Notes under the pieces: generated by a model | The model's database searches: none | The model's input: only the letters and a program-made list of their open reading frames with translations | Told to the model about the DNA's origin: nothing | In this document: piece by piece, positions 1-9,043 of the stretch | How the letters are laid out: every line of letters starts with the position of its first letter | Numbering within the stretch: position 1 is the first letter of the stretch | Made by a program: the position numbers and the translations under genes | Assembly (NCBI RefSeq): GCF_004634195.1 | Contig: NZ_SKBP01000010.1 | Coordinates: 1-64,000, forward strand | Length of the DNA: 64,000 nt | From: Flavobacterium salilacus subsp. salilacus | Lineage (GTDB): Bacteria; Bacteroidota; Bacteroidia; Flavobacteriales; Flavobacteriaceae | Direction: 5' to 3'

Positions 1-35
1 TGCATTTTGTGGGAGAGTATGTCGTCGCCTTTCTT
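1..35 (+). rRNA. rrf: 5S ribosomal RNA, 3' end only
   Basis: The first ~35 bases contain GTGGGAGAGTATGTCGTCGCC, which resembles the 3' strand and closing region of a Bacteroidota 5S rRNA. A strong terminator follows at once. The rest of the gene, and presumably 16S and 23S, lie before the window. The exact 3' end is a guess. No open frame explains this stretch. Confidence 0.72.
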
Positions 36-37
36 TT

Positions 38-69
38 AAAAACCCTATCCAATAAGGATAGGGTTTTTT
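38..69 (+). terminator. Rho-independent terminator of the rRNA operon
   Basis: CCCTATCC and GGATAGGG form an 8-bp stem around a 5-nt loop, flanked by A and T runs. It sits directly after the 5S end and probably stops rRNA transcription. Confidence 0.85.
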
Positions 70-70
70 C

Positions 71-615
71 GTTTATAACAAATACTAAACCTTTTTTTAA
101 ATGAATTTTATAAACTGGGGATTTTTTTGTTTTTACAATATATGGCTTCTTACTTTTTGAGCTGTATTTTAAAACTTTTTTGAGATTTGATTTACGTGAT
201 TTTTAACAAATATTAACTTTTTTTATAATAGCTTTTCTTACTACAGTAAATTTTTAACAAATTTTATATTTGTGTATATTTAAATTAAATTAATTTTTAT
301 TAAATTATATTCATTTTTTTTATTAAATTTATGTAATTAATATATAAATATTAGATTTTTTTATTAAATCATTAAATGATTGTTTTAGTTAAATATTTCT
401 TAATTATTTGATTTTCAATGATTAAAATTTTATAACTGTATTTATTTTTTGAATAATGTAAAAAACATCGATAAAGCGTAAGTGTTAAATGTTTGTTTTT
501 CAGTGCTTTATCTTTTTTTGTTTCTAATATTTGTTGTTGATTTTTAGCTCTTTTTATTAGTCTTTACTTAGATTTTTTGATGGAGGGTATTAAAATTAAA
601 AATGGATGTACGAAT
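71..615. other. AT-rich non-coding leader between rRNA operon and T9SS gene
   Basis: About 540 bases of very AT-rich sequence with no credible gene on either strand. A TATATTTG (265-272) fits the Bacteroidota -7 consensus TAnnTTTG but lies ~350 nt before the next start codon, so its role is unclear. No tRNA-like or other recognisable RNA structure was seen. Confidence 0.5.
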
Positions 616-3600
616 ATGAAGTTATTTAAATTTTTGCTGATCATAGTATCTTGTTTTACTATATCAGCTCAGACACAGCAATTGGCTGATTTTGATTTGC
701 AAGTTACTAAAACTAATGAAACTTGCTTGGGTAACGGTACTTTGAGTTTTGTTACTACTAATTTGACTCCGGGGTCGCAAATGATTTATAAGGTATATTT
801 ACTGCCCGACCTTGTAAATCCTGTTTCTATTTCTGTTGATACTTACTTAGCTGGTTTATCTGCCGGGACATATAGGGTAGAGGCTATACAGGTTCTGGAA
901 GACCTTTCTAATTCTCAGCAGCAACAGATTACTATTAATGAAAATATTATTCCGTTTAATTTTACGGTTTCCTCAGCATACCAAAATTGCGCCGGCGGTG
1001 CTGATATCATTGTTAACGTTTCTTCGGGCATATCATCTGCTTATGAGATTATATCGGGTCCGGTAATTCGTCCTTTGCAAACCTCTAATGTTTTTTCGGG
1101 TTTGCCTTCCGGTACATATAATATTAGAGCCTTTAATGATTGTGGTATTGGTAAAGTTCGAACTTATACTTTAGTAGTTACTGCCTCTGAGCTTGCTATT
1201 TCGGATACTACTTATCCGGACGAGGTTGTAATAGTATGTGATTCTATCACTGTTAATAATATTATTTCTGCTACTTCAGGTGTTATTGGCTATCCTGTAA
1301 CGGTTCGTCATACTTTGAATACAATGGATATTGGGGGTAATCCTACAATTATTAATCAAACTTTTGCCAGCGGTCCTTCTGATTTTTTGGAAGTATCTGC
1401 TGTAGTACCCCGTTATCCGAATAATTCTTATAGTTATGAGCTGACTGTTACGGATAATTGTAATGCTGTTTATGAAAAGCTTGAAAATGTGGTTAATCCC
1501 GATATTGATGTATCTTTAAGTACGGGTGATGCCAGTTGTGCGGAAAAATATTTGGTAGTTGATGTCTCGAAATTTTATAATTCGTTTACTATTGAGTTTT
1601 TGAGTTTTCCTGATGGTTTCAATCCTGTTGTTAATAGTTCTTATACAGATGGGCATGTTGAGTTTGGTGATTCTTTAAATTCTATTCCGTTTGGTAATTA
1701 TGTAGTGAGCGTAACGGATGAGTGCGGTCGTACTATGTTTGAATCTATTATGATAGAATTACAAATTCCGGAACCTAATATTATAGCAAGGAATAATGGT
1801 TGCTTTTCTGAATTTGGAAGGATACGGATTAATGTAATTGATTCTGAACTTACTACGGCTACTGTAATAGCTGCTCCTTCTGATTATAATAACCCATTGC
1901 CACATAACGTGACCGGTAATATCAATAATCAAGGTATTTTGGCTTTGAGTAACATGCCTGTAGGCTTTTATACCATTCAGTTTACTGATGATTGCGGTTT
2001 CTTTAGGGAAGAGATAATAGAAGTTCCGCCATTTGTTGAACAAGATTTTAATAAAGCTACTTTACCCTCGTGTGACACAGGTTATGGCTCTGTACGTTTA
2101 AGAAGCGGAAACGGATATTTGTCAGAAGTAATTATAACCAGCGCTCCTATAGGTTTAGGACAATCGCTTCCGTATGATGTAAGTTTTAATATAGAAGCAG
2201 GTAAGTTTTATATGGGCAATCTTCCGCAAGGTCTTTACATATTTAAAACCACAGATGTTTGTGATATAACGCATGATATGGAGGTTTATATAGCAGGTTA
2301 TAACCTTGTTTTGGAGGAAAGTTTTGAGTTTATACCTAACTGTGGTTCTTTTTCTGTAAAAGTAACCGATGAGAGCAATGGTAATGAGGGAGGGAGCTAC
2401 TGGTTGCAAAAACTTGATACCGAAACAGGAAACTGGATACATCCGCAAACGGGTGTTGCTTATACTGAAGGTAATTTGCCTGACAGCGATACAGGTATAA
2501 AGCTTGTTAATAGTACTATTAAAAATAATTTGGGCTACACAGGCACATTCAGAATACTTAAAAAGTTTGAAACGTTTAGCAGCGGTACTGCTCAAAACAC
2601 AATCTGTATAGGCGAGCTGGGACAGTTTAGTTATGATGACGGGCTCTCTATAGGTAGTGCCTATACTATGGCATGTGTGGGCGAGCCAAATGATGTGTAT
2701 CTTGAAGCTACGGGATATCCTGTATCGTTTACAATTATTGAAAAAGATGGCATACCTGTTTTTATAGATAACGGAACGAGTAATATATTTAAAGATTTAG
2801 AGCCTGCAGTATATGTTTTTAGTGTAGAGGACGGTTGTGGCAATATAGTAACTCAGTGGTTTAATTTTCAAGAACTGCCATCTATTGCCGCTGCCAATCA
2901 GCCTGATGATATGCTGGTATGTGCAGAGCCGGGTATGATAACAAATCATGAATTTCATCTGACCGATCAGGATGAGCAGATATTGGGACCTTTATTTAGT
3001 GCTATGTACACTATCACTTATCATTTAACCCAACAGGATGCTGATAGTGGTAGTAACTCCTTACCGGAATATTATACTAACATAAGTAATGGACAAACAA
3101 TATATGTAAGGCTAGTGCATAATGAAATAGATATTTGTCACAGTACAACATCATTCCGATTGTTTACGGGAGAGTATCAAGAGCCTGCAATTACCACCAC
3201 AGGTACCGTATGTGATGGTATTGACTTGGCACTAACAGCAAATTCAGGATACAGCAGCTATTTATGGTCTACCGGAGAAACTACAAGAACTATTTATGTA
3301 GATGAACCGGGTATCTACTCTGTTATTGTAGAAAAGTCTTATGGAACAGAAGTGTGCGACGGCTTTACCGAAATAGAAATAGGAGTATCTGAAAAGCCTG
3401 AAATTGTCAGGGTAGAAACAACAGACTGGACTCAAGATGAAAATACCATTACTGTTTATATTGAAGGAGATGGTAATTATGAGTACTCTGTTGACGGAAT
3501 GAATTTTCAGGAGAGTAATGTTTTTGAAAATTTAGAAACAGGAATTTATAATGTAATGGTAAGAGACATTTATGGATGCGGCGAAGACAGTAAAGAAGTT

Positions 3601-3864
3601 GTATTGATGTACTACCCTAAATTCTTTACGCCAAATGGAGATGGGGTAAACGAAAAATGGTATATAAAATATGCTTTTGTAGAACCTAATTTTAAAGTTG
3701 CCATTTATGACCGTTACGGTAAGCTTATAGCCGGTTTAAACGCTACCAGCGATGGTTGGGACGGTACGCTGCAAGGAGCAAATTTACCTTCTACAGATTA
3801 TTGGTTTGTAGTAACACGCGAGGATGGCAGGGAATACAAAGGGCATTTTTCTATGGTTCGATAA
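616..3864 (+). CDS. Large secreted protein with T9SS type B sorting domain (gliding motility-associated C-terminal domain)
   Basis: An exported, probably surface-attached protein of ~1082 residues. The reading frame is open from 577, but ATG 616 directly precedes a typical signal peptide (MKLFKFLLIIVSCFTISAQ) and is the likely start. The middle is a chain of beta-rich modules with recurring Cys and phrases like CGxG and GxYxV, resembling SprB-type or Ig-like repeat regions. The last ~85 residues, from FFTPNGDGVNEKW to the end, match the type B T9SS sorting domain: FTPNGDG, then YDRYGK, then DGWDGT, ending GHFSMVR. Such proteins cross the outer membrane by type IX secretion; the cargo's own function is not evident. 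The first ~1.4 kb uses noticeably more T-ending codons than the last 1.2 kb. Confidence 0.9.
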   Translation: MKLFKFLLIIVSCFTISAQTQQLADFDLQVTKTNETCLGNGTLSFVTTNLTPGSQMIYKVYLLPDLVNPVSISVDTYLAGLSAGTYRVEAIQVLEDLSNSQQQQITINENIIPFNFTVSSAYQNCAGGADIIVNVSSGISSAYEIISGPVIRPLQTSNVFSGLPSGTYNIRAFNDCGIGKVRTYTLVVTASELAISDTTYPDEVVIVCDSITVNNIISATSGVIGYPVTVRHTLNTMDIGGNPTIINQTFASGPSDFLEVSAVVPRYPNNSYSYELTVTDNCNAVYEKLENVVNPDIDVSLSTGDASCAEKYLVVDVSKFYNSFTIEFLSFPDGFNPVVNSSYTDGHVEFGDSLNSIPFGNYVVSVTDECGRTMFESIMIELQIPEPNIIARNNGCFSEFGRIRINVIDSELTTATVIAAPSDYNNPLPHNVTGNINNQGILALSNMPVGFYTIQFTDDCGFFREEIIEVPPFVEQDFNKATLPSCDTGYGSVRLRSGNGYLSEVIITSAPIGLGQSLPYDVSFNIEAGKFYMGNLPQGLYIFKTTDVCDITHDMEVYIAGYNLVLEESFEFIPNCGSFSVKVTDESNGNEGGSYWLQKLDTETGNWIHPQTGVAYTEGNLPDSDTGIKLVNSTIKNNLGYTGTFRILKKFETFSSGTAQNTICIGELGQFSYDDGLSIGSAYTMACVGEPNDVYLEATGYPVSFTIIEKDGIPVFIDNGTSNIFKDLEPAVYVFSVEDGCGNIVTQWFNFQELPSIAAANQPDDMLVCAEPGMITNHEFHLTDQDEQILGPLFSAMYTITYHLTQQDADSGSNSLPEYYTNISNGQTIYVRLVHNEIDICHSTTSFRLFTGEYQEPAITTTGTVCDGIDLALTANSGYSSYLWSTGETTRTIYVDEPGIYSVIVEKSYGTEVCDGFTEIEIGVSEKPEIVRVETTDWTQDENTITVYIEGDGNYEYSVDGMNFQESNVFENLETGIYNVMVRDIYGCGEDSKEVVLMYYPKFFTPNGDGVNEKWYIKYAFVEPNFKVAIYDRYGKLIAGLNATSDGWDGTLQGANLPSTDYWFVVTREDGREYKGHFSMVR

Positions 3865-3895
3865 TGCACGACCTATATATTAATTGTGTTTAAAT

Positions 3896-3936
3896 AAAAA
3901 CCTCCCTTTCTGTAAGTAATGTAAGGGAGGTTTTTT
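3896..3936. terminator. Bidirectional terminator
   Basis: AAAAACCTCCCTT pairs with AAGGGAGGTTTTT around a 14-nt loop. It separates the convergent T9SS gene and DUF4268 gene and has A/T runs for both directions. Confidence 0.85.
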
Positions 3937-3937
3937 G

Positions 3938-4381
3938 TTATGTATTAATTTCAAGATCCCTTATATAATCTTCATATTCATAAAAGAAACGTTCAAAGGC
4001 ATCCATTTTTTCGTAAAAGAAATCAAAAACATCATCCCATGAAGCTCTGTTATATAGACTAATCCCTGTTTTTTGTACCCATATACGACTTATTGCTTTA
4101 CCGTTTTCAAGATAATAATCACGCTCTAAAATTGCATCAGGCAAAAAATCGTCGAGCAATATATTCTTTAACGACTCTATTTTCTCAAAATAAATTTTAC
4201 GTTTATCATCTTCCTTCGGCTCAATATCCAATAGTACCATTGCCTTTTTATTATCTACATAAAACTTAAAAGACACGTCTTTTATTTGAGTGTCATACAA
4301 AAGCCACTTTCGTGGATATGTATCGGCAAATGTTGTCCAAAATTCTTTTTTTATCTGTTGTGCTTCTGCTTTGCTAAACAT
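3938..4381 (-). CDS. DUF4268 domain-containing protein
   Basis: A 147-residue soluble protein with no signal peptide or membrane segment, rich in aromatic and acidic residues. I recognise it as a stand-alone DUF4268 protein from WTTFADTYPRKWLLYDTQIK near the start and the closing RFFYEYEDYIRD. In other proteins DUF4268 occurs at the end of restriction- or nuclease-like polypeptides, but the short flavobacterial form has no assigned function. It is divergent from the Nudix gene, with a 54-bp shared gap, and ends against a bidirectional terminator. Confidence 0.8.
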   Translation of the reverse strand: MFSKAEAQQIKKEFWTTFADTYPRKWLLYDTQIKDVSFKFYVDNKKAMVLLDIEPKEDDKRKIYFEKIESLKNILLDDFLPDAILERDYYLENGKAISRIWVQKTGISLYNRASWDDVFDFFYEKMDAFERFFYEYEDYIRDLEINT

Positions 4382-4410
4382 AGGTTGTTTTTATTATGCA
4401 ATTTTTAAAG

Positions 4411-4437
4411 TATCTTTATCAGTAATTTATTACTGAT
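4411..4437 (+). promoter_or_regulatory. Perfect 8-4-8 inverted repeat over the Nudix start codon, with a near-consensus -7 element
   Basis: ATCAGTAA (4418-4425) and TTACTGAT (4430-4437) are exact inverted repeats around TTTA; the right arm covers the first two bases of ATG 4436. TATCTTTA (4411-4418), one base off TAnnTTTG, lies just upstream, so transcription may begin inside the palindrome. It could be an operator or a hairpin masking the start codon. Confidence 0.45.
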
Positions 4438-5074
4438 GCATTTTTCTGATTTTATAAAATATATACCAAAAATACAAAAAGAACAGTTGCCGGCTGTTGC
4501 AGCCCATACCAAAATGGCTCCTCCCAGCAGGGTTATTACCCAATCGGAAGAATATTATACTGCTAAAAATCCAAGAAAATCTGCCGTAATGATGCTGTTC
4601 TATCCTCAAAACAATCTTACGCATCTTGCATTAATAAAGCGTAATACTTATCCGGGCATCCATTCGGCACAAATTTCTTTTCCCGGCGGAAAGGCAGAAC
4701 CTGAAGATGAGACTCTTGAAGCTACAGCGTTACGAGAAACTTGTGAGGAAATAGGTGTTACTGCTTCTGAAATTGAAATTGTTATGCCGTTTTCCGAAAT
4801 TTATATACCGCCCAGTAACTTTTTAGTATATCCATTTTTAGGACTGGCAGCAAGTACTCCCAATTTTAAACCTGATGCTACAGAAGTTGCCGAAATTATA
4901 GCCTTGCCTTTAACGGTATTTCTGGACGATTCGATTGTTATGAATACTGTAATGCAAACCTCGTATGCTTCGGATATTGAAGTACCCGGTTTTAAAGTAC
5001 AACAGCACTTTGTGTGGGGAGCTACCGCTATGATAATGAGCGAACTTAAAGAAACTATAAAAAACGTGCTGTAA
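4436..5074 (+). CDS. Nudix hydrolase, probable CoA pyrophosphatase
   Basis: A 212-residue cytoplasmic hydrolase. The Nudix signature Gx5Ex7REUxEExGU is complete (GGKAEPEDETLEATALRETC followed by EEIGV, roughly residues 83-107). The preceding LIKRNTYPGIHSAQISFPGG is typical of the CoA-pyrophosphatase branch (NudL/YcsD-like), which cleaves CoA or acyl-CoA to phosphopantetheine and 3',5'-ADP. The start fits family length. It is followed 43 bp downstream by an acyltransferase with its own promoter-like element. Substrate assignment rests on subfamily resemblance. Confidence 0.88.
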   Translation: MHFSDFIKYIPKIQKEQLPAVAAHTKMAPPSRVITQSEEYYTAKNPRKSAVMMLFYPQNNLTHLALIKRNTYPGIHSAQISFPGGKAEPEDETLEATALRETCEEIGVTASEIEIVMPFSEIYIPPSNFLVYPFLGLAASTPNFKPDATEVAEIIALPLTVFLDDSIVMNTVMQTSYASDIEVPGFKVQQHFVWGATAMIMSELKETIKNVL

Positions 5075-5088
5075 AGGCACGATTTTTG

Positions 5089-5096
5089 TAAATTTG
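5089..5096 (+). promoter_or_regulatory. -7 promoter element (TAAATTTG)
   Basis: An exact match to the Bacteroidota -7 consensus TAnnTTTG, 21 nt before ATG 5118. A TTG codon inside it (5094) would give a longer reading frame, but the promoter makes that start unlikely. Confidence 0.6.
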
Positions 5097-5117
5097 CGTA
5101 CAGATTTAATACTAAAA

Positions 5118-5921
5118 ATGGGATTATTTAAAAGAAATCCTTTCGGACATATACTTTTCCTTAAAAAATGGCTGATACGCTCTTTTGGCGTTATTACCCA
5201 CAGGCGATACAGAGGGTTTAATGAATTGAATATCGAGGGATCAGAAATTATACGGTCGTTACCGGATACAAACGTATTATTTATATCCAATCATCAAACC
5301 TATTTTGCCGATGTAGTCGCTATGTTTCATGTGTTTAATGCCAGCCTTAAAGGGCGTGAAGACAACATTAAAAATATTGGCTATATATGGCAACCCAAGC
5401 TGAATATATATTATGTGGCAGCTAAGGAAACCATGAAATCCGGACTCCTGCCCAGAATACTTGCCTATGCCGGAGCTATTACTGTAGAGCGTACCTGGCG
5501 TGCCAAAGGTAAAGAGGTACAACGTGAGGTAAACCCCAATGATACCGAGAATATAAGAATAGCCCTTGAAGACGGCTGGGTGATAACTTTTCCGCAAGGG
5601 ACTACCAAACCTTTTAAGCCTATCAGGAAAGGAACGGCACATATTATTAAGCAACATAAGCCTATAGTAGTGCCTATTGTTATAGACGGTTTTCGCCGTT
5701 CTTTTGATAAAAAAGGGCTTAGGATGAAAAAGAAAGGAATCCTACAATCGTTTATCATAAAAGAACCGCTTGAAATAGATTATGATAATGAAAGTATAGA
5801 TGCCATTATCGAGAAAATAGAATATGCCATAGAGCAACACCCGTCTTTCCTGAAAGTGATTCCTGCCGAAGTGCTTGAAGCACAGGAAGAGCTGAACAAA
5901 CAACGACAGTGGGATTATTAA
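5118..5921 (+). CDS. Lysophospholipid acyltransferase family protein (PlsC-like)
   Basis: A 267-residue protein starting at ATG 5118, likely to acylate 1-acyl-glycerol-3-phosphate or a related lysolipid at the inner membrane. The acyltransferase blocks are visible: SNHQTYFAD (His59, Asp65), an arginine block AGAITVERTWR, FPQGTTKPFKPIRKGTAHI (substrate block, normally FPEGTR) and VVPIVIDGFRRSF. Two oddities: the catalytic His and Asp are separated by five residues instead of the usual four, and the Glu of FPEGT is Gln. The rest is very regular, so this is probably a lineage variant and not a broken enzyme. Confidence 0.82.
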   Translation: MGLFKRNPFGHILFLKKWLIRSFGVITHRRYRGFNELNIEGSEIIRSLPDTNVLFISNHQTYFADVVAMFHVFNASLKGREDNIKNIGYIWQPKLNIYYVAAKETMKSGLLPRILAYAGAITVERTWRAKGKEVQREVNPNDTENIRIALEDGWVITFPQGTTKPFKPIRKGTAHIIKQHKPIVVPIVIDGFRRSFDKKGLRMKKKGILQSFIIKEPLEIDYDNESIDAIIEKIEYAIEQHPSFLKVIPAEVLEAQEELNKQRQWDY

Positions 5922-5955
5922 TGAAGGCTTATTGGTAAAGTAAAAAAGAATAAAC

Positions 5956-5984
5956 AAAAAGTGAGGCACATGCCTCGCTTTTTT
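5956..5984. terminator. Bidirectional terminator
   Basis: AAGTGAGGCA and TGCCTCGCTT form a stem (one G-U pair) with a short loop between A and T runs, in the gap between the convergent acyltransferase and TonB receptor genes. Confidence 0.8.
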
Positions 5985-8088
5985 AATTACCAATTTTATT
6001 TTCTTCCTGCTGTTTATCCCTGCTTAAGATGTTGGCTTCTTCTTTTACCAATTTGTTTTTAGAGGGTATTTTATAACTTAATGAGAAACCCACTCTACGG
6101 GAATCATATTTATTATTGTAAAGTAAATCAGTATCCACAATACCAAATTCTTGTTTATTGGTATTAAGGATGTCATTTACATACAGGGAAACAGATAAAT
6201 TATCGGATAAAAATTTTCTCGAAAATGTTAAGTCAAGCTGCTGATAAAGCGGTCGCTTTACCATATAGTAATAGTAATTACCTCCTGTATTCGATGTGTT
6301 ATAATTGGCTATAAACTTTATTTTTTTAGGCAAAATAAGTTGCGACATCAAGTTAATATTCCAAACGCTTTTTGTGTCAACTCCGGAGATTACATGTTTT
6401 TGATTTCCGGCATAAATGTACAGGAAATTAATCTCGTCCGGATTAAAGTCAAGCTTCAAAGTTTCTGATAAGCCTTTTGTAAAAAGCATATAAGGCACAG
6501 GTATCCCAAAGTTGAAATTATGGATAGTAACTTCATCCAGATTTTCAGATATACTCGCCGCCCCATCAGGAGTGCTTATAATGCGGTTGATGATTTGGTT
6601 ATTGGCATCGGTAACAGAATATCCTATGAAAAAATACTCAAATGCATTGAACTGGACTTCATAATTATTGTAGATGGTAGGTTCAAGATTCGGATTCCCA
6701 AAAAAGCCAACATTAGGATTTTGATAACTTGTATTGTTGGGGTTTAACGATCCGGTATCGGGCAATCGTATCTTCTTGTTATAATTCGCATTTATATTAA
6801 CCTGCGGCATTATATTGTACTGCACTGTTCCGTTGGGAAAAAAACGGGTTTGGCGAAACGGGATTAAATCCGAAGTATCGGTTTCTCCGCTAATGTCGTA
6901 AGATTCCAATCGTCCGCCCACGATAAATTCAAATTTTTTGTAGGTTGCCTGCGCTTCGGTATAGGCAGACAGCGAACTTCGGGTATAATCTAAATTTTTT
7001 GTGTCAAAACTGATGGTTTCAAAATCAAGAAGGTCAGCCATTGCCCCCGCGCTTATTTTGGTTTTTTCTAAAAAGTTTATTTCTTGCGAATAATCAGTTG
7101 TAAACTGATAAAAATTTTGATTACTGTTATTATTTAAAATGGCATTGTCGGTAATTCTCGAATTTAAGTCGAAGTCACTGTTATTATCATTAAAATTAAA
7201 ACGGAAATCTAATTTTGTAAAAGGATCTTCAAAACGTTTTTGATACGTAAGCGTAACATCGTGGTAAAAATACTTCGATTTACTCTTATCATCAGCAACA
7301 AAGCCTAAACCGCCGGCTTCAATATACGAGCTGTTGTTATTTGTATTAATATCATAATTAATCAGGAGGCGGTCTTTTTTAAAATCAAATTTTAATCCGC
7401 TTTTTACATAATAAAACCGATTAACTTTATCAGAATAATTTTCTGAAAGTACAATGTCATTATCATAAAAATTGCTTTTACTATAACTTTCGGTATAGCT
7501 TTGCCCACCCTGTATTTGCCAGCTAAACCATTTGTTGGCTGCACTAAGCATAAGGCTGTTGTTAAATCTATGCCTCGACTTGTCATAATCTGTAAAACTA
7601 TACCCGTTGGAGTAGGTAGCACTTAAGTATTTCTGTGCCTTTTTAGAAGTTATTATATTAATGATAGCTCCGCCAGAGGTGGCAGGAAACTCCGCGCCGG
7701 GATGCGTAATGACTTCTACTTTTTCAATAGCGTTGGCAGGCATACCCTCTAAATAGGCATTTAGCTCATTAGAGTAAATGTTTAGCGGACGTCCGTCCAT
7801 ATATACCTGTAATTGTTTCCCTTGGTATAACATTCCTGCTACATCAGAAACGATAAGACCGGGCAGCTTTTTAAGTCCTTCAAGTAAAGACCCTGAGTTT
7901 AAATATGCCTGTTCAGAAAAATCGAAGATAGTCCTGTCAGCTTTACGTTCTACAGCTTTTTTCTTTTTTTCCAGTACTAATACATCCAGTTCGGTTTCCA
8001 TTTCTTGAATAGTATCTTTAGTCGTTTCATTCTGAGCAAATAGAGTAAGCGAACTGATTAATAAAAGAACGGAAAAATAGAATTTCAT
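5983..8088 (-). CDS. TonB-dependent receptor, outer membrane beta-barrel family
   Basis: A 701-residue outer-membrane receptor. A signal peptide (MKFYFSVLLLISSLTLFAQ) is followed by a plug domain, with LLEGLKKLPGLIVSD, VYMDGRPLNI, AIEKVEVITHPGAEF and GGAIINIIT. The remaining ~550 residues are barrel-like, with many alternating aromatic strands and Asn-rich turns, closing with a strand ending VGFSLSYKIPSKNK. Unlike many flavobacterial relatives it has no N-terminal carboxypeptidase-regulatory (CnaB-like) domain: the mature protein runs almost straight into the plug. No SusD-type lipoprotein partner lies beside it, so the ligand cannot be inferred. Confidence 0.88.
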   Translation of the reverse strand: MKFYFSVLLLISSLTLFAQNETTKDTIQEMETELDVLVLEKKKKAVERKADRTIFDFSEQAYLNSGSLLEGLKKLPGLIVSDVAGMLYQGKQLQVYMDGRPLNIYSNELNAYLEGMPANAIEKVEVITHPGAEFPATSGGAIINIITSKKAQKYLSATYSNGYSFTDYDKSRHRFNNSLMLSAANKWFSWQIQGGQSYTESYSKSNFYDNDIVLSENYSDKVNRFYYVKSGLKFDFKKDRLLINYDINTNNNSSYIEAGGLGFVADDKSKSKYFYHDVTLTYQKRFEDPFTKLDFRFNFNDNNSDFDLNSRITDNAILNNNSNQNFYQFTTDYSQEINFLEKTKISAGAMADLLDFETISFDTKNLDYTRSSLSAYTEAQATYKKFEFIVGGRLESYDISGETDTSDLIPFRQTRFFPNGTVQYNIMPQVNINANYNKKIRLPDTGSLNPNNTSYQNPNVGFFGNPNLEPTIYNNYEVQFNAFEYFFIGYSVTDANNQIINRIISTPDGAASISENLDEVTIHNFNFGIPVPYMLFTKGLSETLKLDFNPDEINFLYIYAGNQKHVISGVDTKSVWNINLMSQLILPKKIKFIANYNTSNTGGNYYYYMVKRPLYQQLDLTFSRKFLSDNLSVSLYVNDILNTNKQEFGIVDTDLLYNNKYDSRRVGFSLSYKIPSKNKLVKEEANILSRDKQQEENKIGN

Positions 8089-8174
8089 TATAATATTTTT
8101 AGGGCTAAATAGTATTAATAATATGTTATTTAGATTTATTTCTGCATTTTTGTGGACAGCTATAAATATAAGAA

Positions 8175-9032
8175 TTATTTTACAGCTTCTACTTTATAGC
8201 CTTGTTTTCGCAACAGGTTTATAACCCCATTTTCGCCCGGTAGGTGTGCCGCACCTACACCAAAAAAGGTGGGCGTTGTTTTGGCAGCCTCCTCTATTTT
8301 GGCAATCCAGTTTTTATTCCGGTTGTCAAGCATTACATCGCTATGGTCGTCATACATTTTGTTTTCCTCTTCTTTCATAAATTCCATTATAGCGTTCAGG
8401 TCTTTACTGTTGTATAGGGCTATCATCCTTTTATACTTTTCTCTATCCGCTTCCATATTGTCTTTAGCTGTTTTTACCAGCTCTTCCATTTGTTCTTCAT
8501 AAGGTATAGCATCAAACACATCCATTTGTGCAGCTACTGTTTCCAGCCCATATACCTCTTCACCCTGCTCCGCAGTAACTTTCATTAATTCAGCTTCTAC
8601 AGATTGCATGGGGCAGTCAATCATTTTTGGTAACAGCATCATACTAACCATTGAGGGCTTAATATTATCAAGCATTTTTGCTGAAACTCCTATGTTTGTC
8701 ATTAAAAGTTTGTTTACAGCCTCAAAATCTTCTTCGTTTACCAATTGGCTCATTTTTTTACCGTCTTTCATCATCATGCCACCCATCATTTCTGCTTGTA
8801 ATGCAGGGTCGTTCATATCAAGCTCAAGATATAGTTGTTGTGTGGCATCAAGTGCTGCAAGTACATTTTTATCTAATGTAGCATCGCAGGTTATGTGTAT
8901 TGTGCCATACAGGTACGAGGGTTTGCTAAGCCCGTTACCGGATAGCTTCCATAGTAGGCTGTTTTCTGTTTTTTGCGAAAAGCCCAACGTTGTTATAAAC
9001 AACACTAAGGCTGTAAGTGCTTTTTTGATCAT
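8175..9032 (-). CDS. TraB/GumN family protein
   Basis: A 285-residue exported protein with signal peptide MIKKALTALVLFITTLGFSQ. The TraB/GumN core is clear: LWKLSGNGLSKPSYLYGTIH with the GTIH motif near the front, a central YGLETVAAQMDVFDAIPYEEQ stretch and a C-terminal FFGVGAAHLPGENGVINLLR. This family is related to TIKI-type metalloproteases; the bacterial function is mostly undefined. It is the last gene of a run (ECF sigma, membrane protein, this gene) with gaps of 8 and 11 bases, so it may be a target or effector of that sigma factor. Confidence 0.88.
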   Translation of the reverse strand: MIKKALTALVLFITTLGFSQKTENSLLWKLSGNGLSKPSYLYGTIHITCDATLDKNVLAALDATQQLYLELDMNDPALQAEMMGGMMMKDGKKMSQLVNEEDFEAVNKLLMTNIGVSAKMLDNIKPSMVSMMLLPKMIDCPMQSVEAELMKVTAEQGEEVYGLETVAAQMDVFDAIPYEEQMEELVKTAKDNMEADREKYKRMIALYNSKDLNAIMEFMKEEENKMYDDHSDVMLDNRNKNWIAKIEEAAKTTPTFFGVGAAHLPGENGVINLLRKQGYKVEAVK

Positions 9033-9043
9033 GATGGTATATA

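Noticed and set aside
577..615. Upstream start (ATG 577) for the T9SS cargo protein
   Set aside because: The extra 13 residues would precede the signal peptide; ATG 616 gives a normal signal sequence.
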